From: Pseudomonas paralcaligenes
Lineage (GTDB): Bacteria; Pseudomonadota; Gammaproteobacteria; Pseudomonadales; Pseudomonadaceae
Direction of reading: 5' to 3'
NCBI RefSeq assembly: GCF_019655855.1
Contig: NZ_BPFX01000021.1
Coordinates: 1-64,000, forward strand
Length of the DNA: 64,000 nt
Shown here: piece by piece, positions 45,609 through 56,453 of the stretch
Numbering within the stretch: the first letter of the stretch is position 1
How the letters are laid out: the number at the start of each line of letters is the position of its first letter
Made by a program: the position numbers and the translations under genes
The notes under the pieces: model-generated
What the model was told of the DNA's origin: nothing
The model's database searches: none
The model's input: only the letters and a program-made list of their open reading frames with translations

Positions 45609-48600
45609 ATGGACATCCCCGACTCTCTGCTTGAAGACGATATGCTGGCGTTGCTGCTCGGCGACCTGCCGACGGCCCCTCAAGTGCTAACCAACGGGAT
45701 GCCCGCGGTTGCAGTCGACGGACCATTGCCGCTGTCATTCGCCCAGCAGCGACTGTGGTTTCTGCAGCAGCTCGACCCGGCCAGCTCAGCCTATAATCTG
45801 CCACGTGTCTTGCACCTGGAAGGTGTGCTGGATGTCAAACGGCTTGAACGTGCGCTGAACCGGGTAATCGAGCGTCATACCATTCTGCGCACCCGTTTCA
45901 TCACCCAAGCCGGCGAACCCATGCAGGTGGTGGAAAATAGTCTTGCCCTTACCCTGACGCGCGTCAGCCTGCGCCATCTGGACAGCTCAGCATTAGCTAG
46001 CGAAACCGAACGACGCATCGTCGAAGAGTCCGCGCAGCCCTTCGATCTCAGCGTGGCACCGCTGATTCGTGCCAATTTGCTGGAAACCGGCGAGCATCAA
46101 CACTTGCTGCTGCTGACCATGCATCACATTGTCTCCGACGCTTGGTCCAATCCACTGCTGGTAGCCGACCTGACCCAGGCCTACGCCTTGCCCGCCGGGC
46201 AAGGCCTGCCGCAATTGCCTCGACAGTACAGCGACTACGCCCACTGGCAGCGGCAGACCTATCCAAACACCCCGGCCTTTACCACCAGCGGCGCTTATTG
46301 GCGCAATTACCTGGCCGGTGAGCTAACCCCACTGAGCTTGCCATACGATCATCCGCGCCGCCCGGGCCAGACCCATATGGCCGGCTACCATGCCGCTACC
46401 CTCGACGCAGGCTTGCGCCAGCAGCTCGATGCACTGTGCCGTGAGCACAAACTGCAACCCATGGTGGTCCTGCTAGCCGCCTGGCAACTGCTGCTGGGTC
46501 GCTACAGCGGCCAAAGCGATTTCACCGTCGGCATACCCAGCGCTACCCGCAGCCACAGCGAGACTCATGAGCTGGTTGGCCTGTTCGTCAGCAGCTTGGT
46601 TTTCCGCGCTCGCCTAGATCCCTGCCAGAGCGGCCTGGACCTGTTGCAGCGGCTCAAGCAGGAAAGCCTGCAGGCGCTGGAGCATGTCGACTATCCCTTC
46701 GAACTGTTGCTGGACGACCTCGATCTGCAACGCAGCAGCCTGGCCAACCCGCTGTTCCAGACCATGTTCAACTGGCGGGTCAGCAGCAACGACAACGCTC
46801 CCTTCACGCTGGGCGAACTGCAGGTGGAGATGCTCGACAGCGGTACACGCCAGTCTAAATTCGACCTGTCACTGGATGTCGACCATGGGTCTGAAAGCAC
46901 CTCCTTCAGCCTTGAATACAGCACCGACCTGTTTGAACCCGCCAGCGTGGCACGCCTAGCACAACATTGGCAGCAACTGCTGCTCGCCTTGGTCAGTACG
47001 CCGCAGGCATCGCTGGGTGAGCTACCCATGCTTGCCCCTGCAGAAACGCACGCCATCCTGCATGGCCTCAACCAAACCCACCAAGACTACCCTGGAGAGT
47101 TCCGCATACAGCGCCTTTTCGAGACCCAGGCACGCATGCGCCCCGACGCCACTGCCCTGATTTTTTCTGACAAGCACCTAACCTATGCCCAGCTCGACCA
47201 GCGCGCCAACCGTTTGGCCCACGCCCTGCGTGCACAGGGTGTTGGCCCCGAAACCCTGGTCGGCATCGCTGCTGAGCGCTCCCTGGAAATGGTCATCGCC
47301 CTGCTGGCCATCCTCAAGGCCGGCGGTGCCTATGTTCCTCTGGACCCGGAGTACCCCACCGATCGCCTGGCCTACATGGTCGAAGACAGCCGCATCGCCC
47401 TACTGCTTACCCAGCCACACCTACAAGCTCAATTGCCGATCTTTGACGGCACCACCCTGCTGCTCGATCAGGATTTTGCCTCCTATCCCAACTACGCCCC
47501 TGACATCAAGATCGAAGGCGAGCACCTGGCCTATGTCATCTATACCTCCGGCTCTACCGGCAAGCCCAAAGGCGCCGGCAACCACCACCGCGCCCTGTTC
47601 AACCGCCTGGCCTGGATGCAGCAGGCCTACCGCCTGGACAGCGGTGACCGAGTCATGCAAAAGACTCCTTTCAGCTTCGACGTCTCGGTCTGGGAGTTCT
47701 TCTGGCCGCTGATCGAGGGGGCCTGCCTGGTCATCGCCAGCCCCGGTGAGCATCGTGAACCACACAAGCTCATCGCCACCATCGAGCGCCATCAGGTCAG
47801 CACTCTGCACTTTGTGCCATCCATGCTTCAGGTGTTCATGCACGAGCCCGGGGTCGAGCGTTGCACCTCACTACGCCGCATCGTCTGCTCCGGCGAAGCC
47901 CTGCAGGTCGACGCCCAACAGCAGGTGTTCGCCAAACTCCCCGGCGCGGAGCTGTACAACCTCTACGGCCCCACCGAAGCCGCCATCGACGTGACCCACT
48001 GGACCTGCCGTGACGAAGGCCTGGACAGCGTGCCGATCGGGGAACCTATCGCCAACCTCTACGCTCACATCCTTGACCAAGGATTGGGCGCAGTACCCAT
48101 GGGGGTCCAGGGTGAGTTGCTGTTGGGCGGCGAAGGTCTGGCCCGCGGCTATCACCGCCGCCCAGCATTGACAGCCGAACGTTTCATTCCTGATCCCTTC
48201 GCCATCAGCCCAGGGGCTCGTCTGTACCGTACCGGGGACCTGGCCAGGTATCGCCCGAACGGAGTCATCGACTACTGCGGTCGTCTTGACCATCAGGTGA
48301 AGATCCGTGGCCTACGCATCGAGCTGGGCGAGATCGAAGCCCGGTTGCTGGAACAGGACACGGTGCGAAAGGCCGTCGTACTGGCCGTAGAGAGCCCAAC
48401 AGGTCTTCAACTGGCGGCTTATGTCGTACCCGCATACTACGAAGAAGATGCCAGTGCCCAGGCAAACCTGCGCGATATCCTGAGAGCCGCCCTTAGAACC
48501 AACCTACCTGATTACATGGTCCCACCCCAGATCAGCTTCCTGCCCGAACTGCCGATAACACAAAACGGTAAACTCGACCGACGCGCGTTGTCTGCAGCAG

Positions 48601-51600
48601 AAGCCCTAACGGCGCAGAACCTCTACGTGCCGCCAGCCACAGAAATGGAAAAATCCGTCGCGGTCATTTGGCAGAATGTGCTGAAAAAAGACAAAATTGG
48701 TCTAGGCGACCACTTTTTCGAACTAGGCGGTCATTCGCTCCTAGCGACGCAAGTCATATCCCGAATTCGCCAGGAACTGAACATCGAAGCCTCGCTTAGC
48801 GCGCTATTTGAGCACCCACAGCTGAGTGACTTCATTGGCTCATTGAGCACCGATCAAACAGACGATATGCCGGCCTTGTCGGTAGTTGATCGCCACCAGC
48901 CGCTACCGGTGTCTTTCGCTCAGCAGCGCCAATGGTTCATCTGGCAAATGAACCCGACGAGCGTTGTCTATCATATCCGGCAGGCAGTCAAGCTCACCGG
49001 AAAACTGGATATTCTCGCGCTTGAAAAAAGCTTCAACGCCCTAGTCCAACGCCACGAGTCCTTAAGAACCCGTTTTATCCATGATGGCTCGCGGTTGGTA
49101 CAAACCATCGACCCAACATCTGCATTCAAATTACAGATAGCTTCGGGCACGACAGATACCTCCACAAAAGCAACTGATGAATTTATCAGCACACTGGCAA
49201 ACACCCCATTCGATTTGACCAACGACCCACTATTTCGGGCCGGCGTCATCACAGCGAATGATGAAAGTTTGCTAATCATGGTTTTCCACCACATCATCTG
49301 CGATGGCTGGTCAATAAAACTGATCGCACAAGAGCTGACAGAAGACTACAACGCCATTATCCAGCAGCAGCCTATATCTAGGCAGGCACTGAAGCTTGAT
49401 TATGTCGACTATTGTTCCTGGCAACGTCAATGGTTCGATTCCGCTAGAAAAGATGAGCAGGTTGCATACTGGAAAGAGAAGATTTTAGATCCTGATACAA
49501 CATTGGATTTGCCGTTCGATCGCCTCAGAACCCCTGAACGCAGTGACGCTGGACGTACGATTACCCACCACCTCACAAAAGCTCTGCATGATCAGGTCAT
49601 CACCCTGGCCAAAGCCCATAAAGCCACGCCGTTCATAGTGTACCTCGCGTCGTTCCAAGCGTTATTTCACCACTATAGCGGCCAGCATCATATTCGTATT
49701 GGCGTCCCTATCGCCGGCCGTAATCGAAGTGAAACCGAGCGAATGGTGGGGTTGTTTGTCAACACACAAGTCATGTGCTCAACCATTGACGACATGACAG
49801 ATTTTTCGCAGATGGTCAACAATGCCCGGCGCCATGTGATAGAAGCGCACCAGCATCAAGACTTACCTTTCGACTACCTCGTCGAAGCGTTAAACCCTAC
49901 TCGAAGTACCAGTTACCATCCGCTGTTTCAGGTATTCCTCAACTATCAGGTCTCCAACGCCAAAGAGGAAAACCCCGAACTTCCCTTGATCCTAACAGGC
50001 GCAAATACCGGAAGTGATACGACGCATTTTGATCTTCATCTTACACTCTGCGAAACAGAAGATAGCGTTTACGCAAGTTTTACCTATGCCTGCGATCTTT
50101 TCGACCCTACCACCGTTGAAAGAATGATCGATCACTGGTCAAACCTGCTCCAGGTCGCATTGAGGGCACCCAATTTCCCTATAGAACGACTGCAAATAGC
50201 CAGCGAAGCAGAATATCTTCAAGTCACGCAGGAATGGAATACAGCACAATTAAGCGATGATTATCCCGCTCATATTTATGACATGATCGCCGCACAGGTG
50301 TCGGCCAAGCCCCTTAGCGTCGCGATTATTGATAAAGAAACGACATTCAGCTTTGCAGATATCGACCGCCGCGTTGCCGCGCTGGCCAGCACACTGGTGA
50401 AGCATGGTGTCCAAAAAGAAACGCGTGTAGCGATTGCCATGCAGCGATCCGCAACCATGGTCATCGCAATACTGGCGGTTTTGCGCGCAGGCGGTACCTA
50501 TGTACCACTGGATCTTGACTATCCTGCAAACCGATTGGACTACATCCTTAAAGACAGCGATGCTCGTTTTTTACTGAGTGATGAGCAATCCACCCTTTCT
50601 CTCTTCGACAACCATACTGCCGAAGGCCTATTGGTTCACTTGGCAGAAGAAGATTTTGTCAGGCACGCTGTGTACCCAAATACGCATAAAAACAATCTTG
50701 CCTATATCATCTATACTTCAGGATCGACAGGGCTGCCGAAAGGTGTGGCCATTACTCACGCAAACATAACCGCACTGGCCGCTTGGTCCAGCAAAGTTTA
50801 CTCAGCTGATGAAATAGACGGCGTATTGGCTTCTACCTCTATCTGCTTTGACCTGTCAGCCTGGGAGATACTCGTAACCTTGGCAAATGGAGGAAAGATA
50901 ATTCTCGCAAAAAACGCACTTGAGATTTCTGACCTGCCGGCACGCAATCAAGTCAAGCTGATCAATACTGTTCCCTCTGCAATCACAGCCTTGTGCCGCC
51001 AACAGGTAATTCCACAGAGCGTGAAGACAATCAACCTGGCGGGTGAACCCCTAAAGCAATCGCTGGTGGATGAACTCTACGAACTGGATCATCTCAGCAA
51101 CGTTTATGACCTGTATGGACCTTCCGAAGACACCACTTATTCAACTTATGCAAGGCGAACACGCGGTGGTAGCCCCACTATTGGCCGCCCGCTACCCGGC
51201 ACACAGGCTTATATTTTAAACGAACAACTGGTTGCCATACCCCAGGCGCTGTTGGGTGAGCTTTACCTGGCCGGCAAAGGAGTCTCTCGAGGCTACCTCA
51301 ATCGTCCCGCACTGACCGCCGAACGATTTGTTCCCGATCCGTTCAGCACGCGCGGTGAACGACTCTACAGAACTGGAGATATGGCCCGCTTTACCCAGGA
51401 TGGAAATCTGATCTATCAGGGCCGTAAAGATCACCAGATCAAGATTCGAGGGTTCCGCATAGAGTTGGCGGAGATAGAGTCTCGGTTGGTCAAACATCCG
51501 GCAATATCCGAATGCACGGTCCTGGCGCTGGAAAATCCTGCTGGCTCTACCCTTGTGGCCTACATTGTCCCCAATTCTGCCCATCATCTGATGAATGACG

Positions 51601-52904
51601 CAGGCTCTTTGCCAGCCACGTTGAAATCCTATCTCCGTCAAAGCCTACCAGACTACATGACCCCTTCACGGATCATAGTTCTAGAGGCGTTGCCGTTGAC
51701 GTCCAACGGAAAACTTGATCGAAACAAGCTCATTCAACTGGATCAGGTTTACTCTGTAAGCGCTGGAACGCCCCCAAGAAATGATTTCGAAGCGAAGATT
51801 GCGCGGGCATGGCAAACCGCTTTGCAGGTCTCAGCTATCAATATCGAGGATAATTTTTTCGAACTCGGCGGAAGCTCGATCAGTGCCATGCTAGTTGTCA
51901 GCACACTGAGAAAGGATTTCGGTATCAGCCTATCGCTGCACGACCTGATGCTGGGTCAAACCATTGCAGGCATAACGGAACGTGCTCAGCTCGGTGGTTT
52001 CAAGCAGCCCTTTATTACCCCGCTCAACACCTCTCGCGCTTGCGTGCCACCACTCTATTGCATCCACCCGGTGGGAGGATCGTCTTATTGCTATTACCCA
52101 TTAGCCCTTTCTCTCGCAGACTTGTGCCCGGTCATGGGCGTGACGTTCCCCGAGATGGTTGGGGATACGCTGAAACTGAACACATGGGAAGAGATCATCT
52201 CGACCTACACGGCAGCAATCTCCGCCGATGCCAACGGTCGTGACATCCAGTTGCTAGGCTGGTCGCTGGGTGGTTCTATTGCCCTTGAAGTTGCCGCACG
52301 CCTTGAAGGTCAAGGCAACCGGGTTTCCTTCTTGGGCCTGCTGGATGCAACCACACCCGAAGGTTGCAAATGGAACGCTGAAAACATAGAGAAAAAATCC
52401 AAAGAGCTGGATACGCCCCCCCATCTCTTGGAGATTTTGGTCGATTACACGCGCGTTCTTTTCCCGAAACATGCGCAAGCAGTAGACCAGTACTTTACTT
52501 CACGGGCTGACCAGCTTCTGGACGAAACATCAGAACGTAACGCATTTATCGAGTGGTGTGTTGAAAATCTAGATGTAAACCTGCAACAAGCCCACAGCAT
52601 CGTCGAAAACATCCAAACGGAAAACCAAAAAAACCTGAGCAACAATATTTACGAAAAACTCAATATCCTATCAGTAGCACACAAGCCTCAACCGCTTCGG
52701 ATAGAGCCTGTATGCTGGTGGCCTGCTGGAGAAAAATCACCGGAAACCATTGCAAAGCTGATTGAAGACTTAGCGTTTTTTACGCCACAAGGGAAAATTT
52801 CCGTGAATCTAGAAACGCCTACCTTGCATAACGCGATGGCTTATGCCCCTGAGTTTATCAACAGCATGGTAGAGATTTTTGAGGACACTCCTCAAGGACG
52901 TTGA
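45609..52904 (+). CDS. Terminal pyoverdine NRPS, C-A(Ser)-T-C-A(Ala-like)-T-TE
   Basis: A 2431-residue bimodular peptide synthetase. C1 (38-470, HHIVSDAW); A1 (about 499-988) with pocket code DVWHVSLIDK, read as Ser; T1 (LGGHS, Ser1043); C2 (1098-1520, HHIICDGWS); A2 (about 1555-2032) with code DLWNNALTYK, nearest to Ala; T2 (Ser2090); thioesterase (about 2145-2430, GWSLGG with Ser2219). The TE makes it the last synthetase. The start ATG 45609 lies 44 bases after a PvdS box. From T1 onward the DNA is markedly more AT-rich, so the second module looks imported. PvdD is the functional analogue in P. aeruginosa. Confidence 0.9.
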   Translation: MDIPDSLLEDDMLALLLGDLPTAPQVLTNGMPAVAVDGPLPLSFAQQRLWFLQQLDPASSAYNLPRVLHLEGVLDVKRLERALNRVIERHTILRTRFITQAGEPMQVVENSLALTLTRVSLRHLDSSALASETERRIVEESAQPFDLSVAPLIRANLLETGEHQHLLLLTMHHIVSDAWSNPLLVADLTQAYALPAGQGLPQLPRQYSDYAHWQRQTYPNTPAFTTSGAYWRNYLAGELTPLSLPYDHPRRPGQTHMAGYHAATLDAGLRQQLDALCREHKLQPMVVLLAAWQLLLGRYSGQSDFTVGIPSATRSHSETHELVGLFVSSLVFRARLDPCQSGLDLLQRLKQESLQALEHVDYPFELLLDDLDLQRSSLANPLFQTMFNWRVSSNDNAPFTLGELQVEMLDSGTRQSKFDLSLDVDHGSESTSFSLEYSTDLFEPASVARLAQHWQQLLLALVSTPQASLGELPMLAPAETHAILHGLNQTHQDYPGEFRIQRLFETQARMRPDATALIFSDKHLTYAQLDQRANRLAHALRAQGVGPETLVGIAAERSLEMVIALLAILKAGGAYVPLDPEYPTDRLAYMVEDSRIALLLTQPHLQAQLPIFDGTTLLLDQDFASYPNYAPDIKIEGEHLAYVIYTSGSTGKPKGAGNHHRALFNRLAWMQQAYRLDSGDRVMQKTPFSFDVSVWEFFWPLIEGACLVIASPGEHREPHKLIATIERHQVSTLHFVPSMLQVFMHEPGVERCTSLRRIVCSGEALQVDAQQQVFAKLPGAELYNLYGPTEAAIDVTHWTCRDEGLDSVPIGEPIANLYAHILDQGLGAVPMGVQGELLLGGEGLARGYHRRPALTAERFIPDPFAISPGARLYRTGDLARYRPNGVIDYCGRLDHQVKIRGLRIELGEIEARLLEQDTVRKAVVLAVESPTGLQLAAYVVPAYYEEDASAQANLRDILRAALRTNLPDYMVPPQISFLPELPITQNGKLDRRALSAAEALTAQNLYVPPATEMEKSVAVIWQNVLKKDKIGLGDHFFELGGHSLLATQVISRIRQELNIEASLSALFEHPQLSDFIGSLSTDQTDDMPALSVVDRHQPLPVSFAQQRQWFIWQMNPTSVVYHIRQAVKLTGKLDILALEKSFNALVQRHESLRTRFIHDGSRLVQTIDPTSAFKLQIASGTTDTSTKATDEFISTLANTPFDLTNDPLFRAGVITANDESLLIMVFHHIICDGWSIKLIAQELTEDYNAIIQQQPISRQALKLDYVDYCSWQRQWFDSARKDEQVAYWKEKILDPDTTLDLPFDRLRTPERSDAGRTITHHLTKALHDQVITLAKAHKATPFIVYLASFQALFHHYSGQHHIRIGVPIAGRNRSETERMVGLFVNTQVMCSTIDDMTDFSQMVNNARRHVIEAHQHQDLPFDYLVEALNPTRSTSYHPLFQVFLNYQVSNAKEENPELPLILTGANTGSDTTHFDLHLTLCETEDSVYASFTYACDLFDPTTVERMIDHWSNLLQVALRAPNFPIERLQIASEAEYLQVTQEWNTAQLSDDYPAHIYDMIAAQVSAKPLSVAIIDKETTFSFADIDRRVAALASTLVKHGVQKETRVAIAMQRSATMVIAILAVLRAGGTYVPLDLDYPANRLDYILKDSDARFLLSDEQSTLSLFDNHTAEGLLVHLAEEDFVRHAVYPNTHKNNLAYIIYTSGSTGLPKGVAITHANITALAAWSSKVYSADEIDGVLASTSICFDLSAWEILVTLANGGKIILAKNALEISDLPARNQVKLINTVPSAITALCRQQVIPQSVKTINLAGEPLKQSLVDELYELDHLSNVYDLYGPSEDTTYSTYARRTRGGSPTIGRPLPGTQAYILNEQLVAIPQALLGELYLAGKGVSRGYLNRPALTAERFVPDPFSTRGERLYRTGDMARFTQDGNLIYQGRKDHQIKIRGFRIELAEIESRLVKHPAISECTVLALENPAGSTLVAYIVPNSAHHLMNDAGSLPATLKSYLRQSLPDYMTPSRIIVLEALPLTSNGKLDRNKLIQLDQVYSVSAGTPPRNDFEAKIARAWQTALQVSAINIEDNFFELGGSSISAMLVVSTLRKDFGISLSLHDLMLGQTIAGITERAQLGGFKQPFITPLNTSRACVPPLYCIHPVGGSSYCYYPLALSLADLCPVMGVTFPEMVGDTLKLNTWEEIISTYTAAISADANGRDIQLLGWSLGGSIALEVAARLEGQGNRVSFLGLLDATTPEGCKWNAENIEKKSKELDTPPHLLEILVDYTRVLFPKHAQAVDQYFTSRADQLLDETSERNAFIEWCVENLDVNLQQAHSIVENIQTENQKNLSNNIYEKLNILSVAHKPQPLRIEPVCWWPAGEKSPETIAKLIEDLAFFTPQGKISVNLETPTLHNAMAYAPEFINSMVEIFEDTPQGR

Positions 52905-53696
52905 TGGTTTTTCGAAAATCGACGGATTTGGAATACAGATAGACTTCCTGCAGGCATCGGAACGCGGAAGGGGAGGAAACTCAGGAGCCGTGGGTGTTGT
53001 GAAGCGAGCCTCAACGTGAAAGCGCACGTCTTGCTGTTCCTGTGAACACCATGTGCCGTGGCTGGGCGTCGCCCGCAGCGGCTTCTATACATGGAAATTC
53101 ATGGAAGACGTCGATGCAAAACCAGCGAAAGGCCAAGCTTGGTAAGCAGGTCGCGAAGGCCTTCAGCGCTCGCAAGGGGCGCGAGTTCCACAGCTATCTC
53201 ACAATCAGGACCGCCCTGCACGATTGCCGCCTCGATACAACGACAAGAACTGCGCGCCAAGGTTGCCGAAGTTCAAGTCCATCAAGCTCCAACACTCGTT
53301 GCCGGTGGCAGATAACCTGCCCAAGCAAGATTTCACAGCTAAGCGCTGAATCAGAAATGAGCTCACCTACCTGCATACAGAGGAAGGCTGCCTGTATCTG
53401 AAAGTGTGTACTTACGGATGGTGAGCAGCTGGGCCATGGGCGAGCAACGGCTCTAGTCTACGATAGATACCTTGAGCATGGCACTGTGAAGACGCAAGCA
53501 GCCCAGAGAGATGATCGTGTGTAGCTACCGCTGAGCCAATACTGCTCGGCGATTTACCAGGAGCTGATGCCTATCACTCACACTGGGGGACATCAGTCCG
53601 GAGGACTTCAAGACCCGGATGAGTTTAAATCGTCCATAACTGCTGGGAAAGATCAGATGGAGCCCAGACATTGCTTTCGGATAGCTGATCGCAATA
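52905..53696 (+). pseudogene. IS3-family transposase (OrfB) remnant
   Basis: Between the synthetase and fpvA no intact gene is visible. From about 53040 the frame gives EHHVPWLGVARSGFYTWKF, the N-terminus of an IS3 OrfB. About 200 bases later other frames give LPVADNLPKQDFTAKR and LTYLHTEEGCLYLKV, the strand before and around the first catalytic Asp of the DDE core (the D of the usual DITY is lost). Stops and frameshifts interrupt it. No terminal inverted repeats could be placed, so the outer limits are approximate. Confidence 0.6.
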
Positions 53697-53731
53697 TAAA
53701 AGCCCCGAGCTGCGCCACCGCAGCCCGGGCC
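53697..53731 (-). terminator. Terminator after fpvA
   Basis: Minus strand: CCCGGGCTGCG, GTGG loop, CGCAGCTCGGG, then GCTTTTAT. A strong GC stem with a short T-run, 11 bases after the fpvA stop. Confidence 0.85.
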
Positions 53732-53741
53732 TGACCTCTAA

Positions 53742-56207
53742 TTAATAACTACCGCGCAAGGTCAGCATAAAATTGCGTGGATCGCCATAGAAATTGCCGT
53801 AATTTGAATTACCAAGAGTCGAGTAGTACTTCTTGTCAGCTAGGTTATTTCCATTGAGCGCCAAGCTCCAGTGTTCGTTAAGGCGGTAATCGGCAAAGGC
53901 ATTATACAGCGCATAACCTTGCTGGGAGGAGTCGAGATCGCCTTCCAATACATAGCTGGCGCTCTGCGCGCTAATTCCAGCACCTATACGCAGGTTTTCC
54001 AGTGCACCCGGCATGCGATAGGTTATAAAGGCTTTACCCAAATGCTTGGGCGTCAGAGTCAGGGCGGTGGCGTTGGTGGTCGAGTTGCTACTGGTGTTGT
54101 GGTTGTAGGTATAACCAAAGGTACCTTCCAGGCGCTCTATGATCTGCCCGCTGATCTCGAACTCGACACCCTTGCTGGTCACCTCGCCATCGTCCAACCA
54201 GCAGCAGCTCGCACCTTGCCCGGATTCGGTCAGCGGATAGCGCGTATCGAGCATGGCCTCGCCCTCACGCTTGATGTAGTACAGCGCGGTGGTGGTATTC
54301 AGGCGTCCGTCGAACAACTCGCCCTTGATGCCAATCTCGTAGGCACGCCCTCTGATCGGATCCAGTGGCGAACTGCCCGGAGGTGGACCCTTGAGGCTGC
54401 TGGCCTGGGATAGGTAGATATCAGCAACGCTGGTATACGCGGTCCACTCATCGCTCAGACGGTAGGTAAGTGCGGCGAAAGGGGTAAACACATTGTCGTC
54501 ACTGTACACAGTGCGGGAACTAAAGGTTTCTGCACCGGTGGGGTCGTAGCCGGTAAAGCCCCACTTGTTGTAGTAGTCGTTGTAACGGCCGCCGAGGATC
54601 AGGTGCAGCGGGTCGGCCAATTGCAGACGCAACGAGCCGTAGACGCCATTCTGCTTGCTGTGGGTCAGCAGGCTGGAGCGCCGATAGGTATCGCCTTGGT
54701 GAGAGGGATAATCGTCCGGATCGAAGGCGAAGATGTCACCCGCCGATACCTGGCCGCCCGATGCCCAAGAATAGGCGTCGCCGGGCCAACGGGAGTTTTG
54801 CCAAGTGTAGCCCAGCACTGCATCGTGACGGCCGCCCAGCAGATCGAAGCCACCCTTGAGCGATAGGTCGATCGAGCGATCTCGATAGGTTCCGTCCTGA
54901 TAGGACCAGTCTGCCGTGGAGCCGGCATGGGTCAGTGGATCGATGGCGCCGTAGAAGTTGTAGTAGTCGCGGTACTGCTTTTGGTTGGCATAGATGGCGT
55001 CGACTGTGGCAGTCCAGTCTTCACTCAGGCGCTGCTCGATGCGGGCATAAACACTATCGCGATCCCGGATCATTTCATCATGGTTACCAGCCAGGAAAAC
55101 GCTACGCGACAGGCCGAGATCACTGCCATCACTATAGCGTGGCAGGCCGTAGGTCTGATCGGCAGCATTGAAGCGATCACGAGTGTAGCCAATGGTGAAC
55201 AGCGTACTATCGGTGATATCCGCTTCAAGTACACCGTGGAAGAGCTTGCGGTCAGAATCGAACTTGTCCATATAGCCGTTACGATCCTGATAGACGATGA
55301 CACTACGTCCACGTAGCCGGCCGTCAAAGCCCAGCGGGCCACTGATATCCAGTTCAGTACGGTAGTTATCCCAGCTACCTATCGATTGAGTTATCGAAAA
55401 CTGACTTACAGCAGTCGGTCGCTTACGTACCAGATTAACGCTGCCGCCTGGTTCACCGTTGCCTGAATATAGGCCGTCGGCACCACGCAAGATCTCAACG
55501 TGATCGTAGATGGCCATATCCATGTCTTTCGAAGCAAATGTAGCGGCACTCACCGGTGCGCCGCCATCGACCCGGAAGTTGGTGATCTCAAAACCTCGAG
55601 AAAGATAACGTGAGTCGTTCGTGCCCCCTTCATACGCACTGATACCGGTGGTCTGGGTCAGAACATCGTTTATGGTATTCAGGCGCTGATCTTCAATACG
55701 TTGTCGCGTAATAACACTAACCGATTGTGGCGTATCCTTGATCGAAGCCGGCAGCTTGCCAATCGACACTGAACCCGTAGTGTAGGAGCCCGTATTCTCA
55801 GTGGTCGCGCCAAGACCGGTACTGTTGATATCGGTCGCCCCCAGCTCGACTGTACTTCCATCAGAAGGCGGCAATAGCAACAATGCGCCGTCCTCCATGC
55901 GATACCTCAGACCACTACCCTGCAGCAATCGACTGACCGCAGCGCTAGAATCCATTTGTCCACTAACCGCACCCGCCCGCTTACCCTCAAGCAAGCTCGG
56001 CTCATACAGCACTTGGATACCAGACTGGTCACTGAACGCACGCAACGCGCCAGCCAAGTCCTGAGCCGGAATATCCAGCGTCACCGGGGCAGCCGTTGCC
56101 ATGCCAGCACAGCCCAACATCCCTACCAATAACCAAGCTGCTGCAGCCGAGCGTTCTACCTGAGCGAAACGCGAAAATGCATGCAATGGACGAATCGTGA
56201 ACCCCAT
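53742..56207 (-). CDS. fpvA: FpvA, ferripyoverdine TonB-dependent receptor
   Basis: An 821-residue outer-membrane receptor. The signal peptide ends near residue 40 (TATAAP). An N-terminal STN signalling domain (residues about 43-110, LDIPAQDLAGALRAFSDQSGIQVLYEPSLLEG) contacts FpvR. The plug domain (IKDTPQSVSVITRQRIEDQRLNTINDVL, VEILRGADGLYSGNGEPGGSVNLVRKRP) and 22-strand barrel end in the C-terminal MLTLRGSY with terminal aromatic. The TonB box is likely in the STN-plug linker. The STN domain shows it is a transducer that also activates FpvI. No PvdS box precedes it. Confidence 0.92.
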   Translation of the reverse strand: MGFTIRPLHAFSRFAQVERSAAAAWLLVGMLGCAGMATAAPVTLDIPAQDLAGALRAFSDQSGIQVLYEPSLLEGKRAGAVSGQMDSSAAVSRLLQGSGLRYRMEDGALLLLPPSDGSTVELGATDINSTGLGATTENTGSYTTGSVSIGKLPASIKDTPQSVSVITRQRIEDQRLNTINDVLTQTTGISAYEGGTNDSRYLSRGFEITNFRVDGGAPVSAATFASKDMDMAIYDHVEILRGADGLYSGNGEPGGSVNLVRKRPTAVSQFSITQSIGSWDNYRTELDISGPLGFDGRLRGRSVIVYQDRNGYMDKFDSDRKLFHGVLEADITDSTLFTIGYTRDRFNAADQTYGLPRYSDGSDLGLSRSVFLAGNHDEMIRDRDSVYARIEQRLSEDWTATVDAIYANQKQYRDYYNFYGAIDPLTHAGSTADWSYQDGTYRDRSIDLSLKGGFDLLGGRHDAVLGYTWQNSRWPGDAYSWASGGQVSAGDIFAFDPDDYPSHQGDTYRRSSLLTHSKQNGVYGSLRLQLADPLHLILGGRYNDYYNKWGFTGYDPTGAETFSSRTVYSDDNVFTPFAALTYRLSDEWTAYTSVADIYLSQASSLKGPPPGSSPLDPIRGRAYEIGIKGELFDGRLNTTTALYYIKREGEAMLDTRYPLTESGQGASCCWLDDGEVTSKGVEFEISGQIIERLEGTFGYTYNHNTSSNSTTNATALTLTPKHLGKAFITYRMPGALENLRIGAGISAQSASYVLEGDLDSSQQGYALYNAFADYRLNEHWSLALNGNNLADKKYYSTLGNSNYGNFYGDPRNFMLTLRGSY

Positions 56208-56262
56208 GTTGCCCCCATATGAAATAGTAATGATTAGGTTTTGCCTTAATTGTCTGAGTAAG

Positions 56263-56294
56263 ACGCAAGAACTGAAAAAAACCAGACAATTTTC
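56263..56294 (-). promoter_or_regulatory. Possible FpvI-type promoter of fpvA
   Basis: Minus strand GAAAATTGTC followed 19 bases later by CGTCTT, about 55-87 bases before the ATG. This suggests a FecI-class promoter with GAAAAT-like and CGTC elements, but the spacing is not a clean match. The PvdS TAAAT-N16-CGT form is absent. Confidence 0.25.
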
Positions 56295-56453
56295 TGGGCC
56301 CGTCGTGAATTGCGCTGGGGCAAAGGCGTTTTCATCGGTTAATCGATAGGAAGGCGCTGCTGGGGAAGACCGGTAGGCTACTCAAATAGCTGGCGAATGC
56401 TGTGGTACAGACAGGCAAGTGAGCGAGCAGATCTTTTGTCTAGAAGAGAGTAA

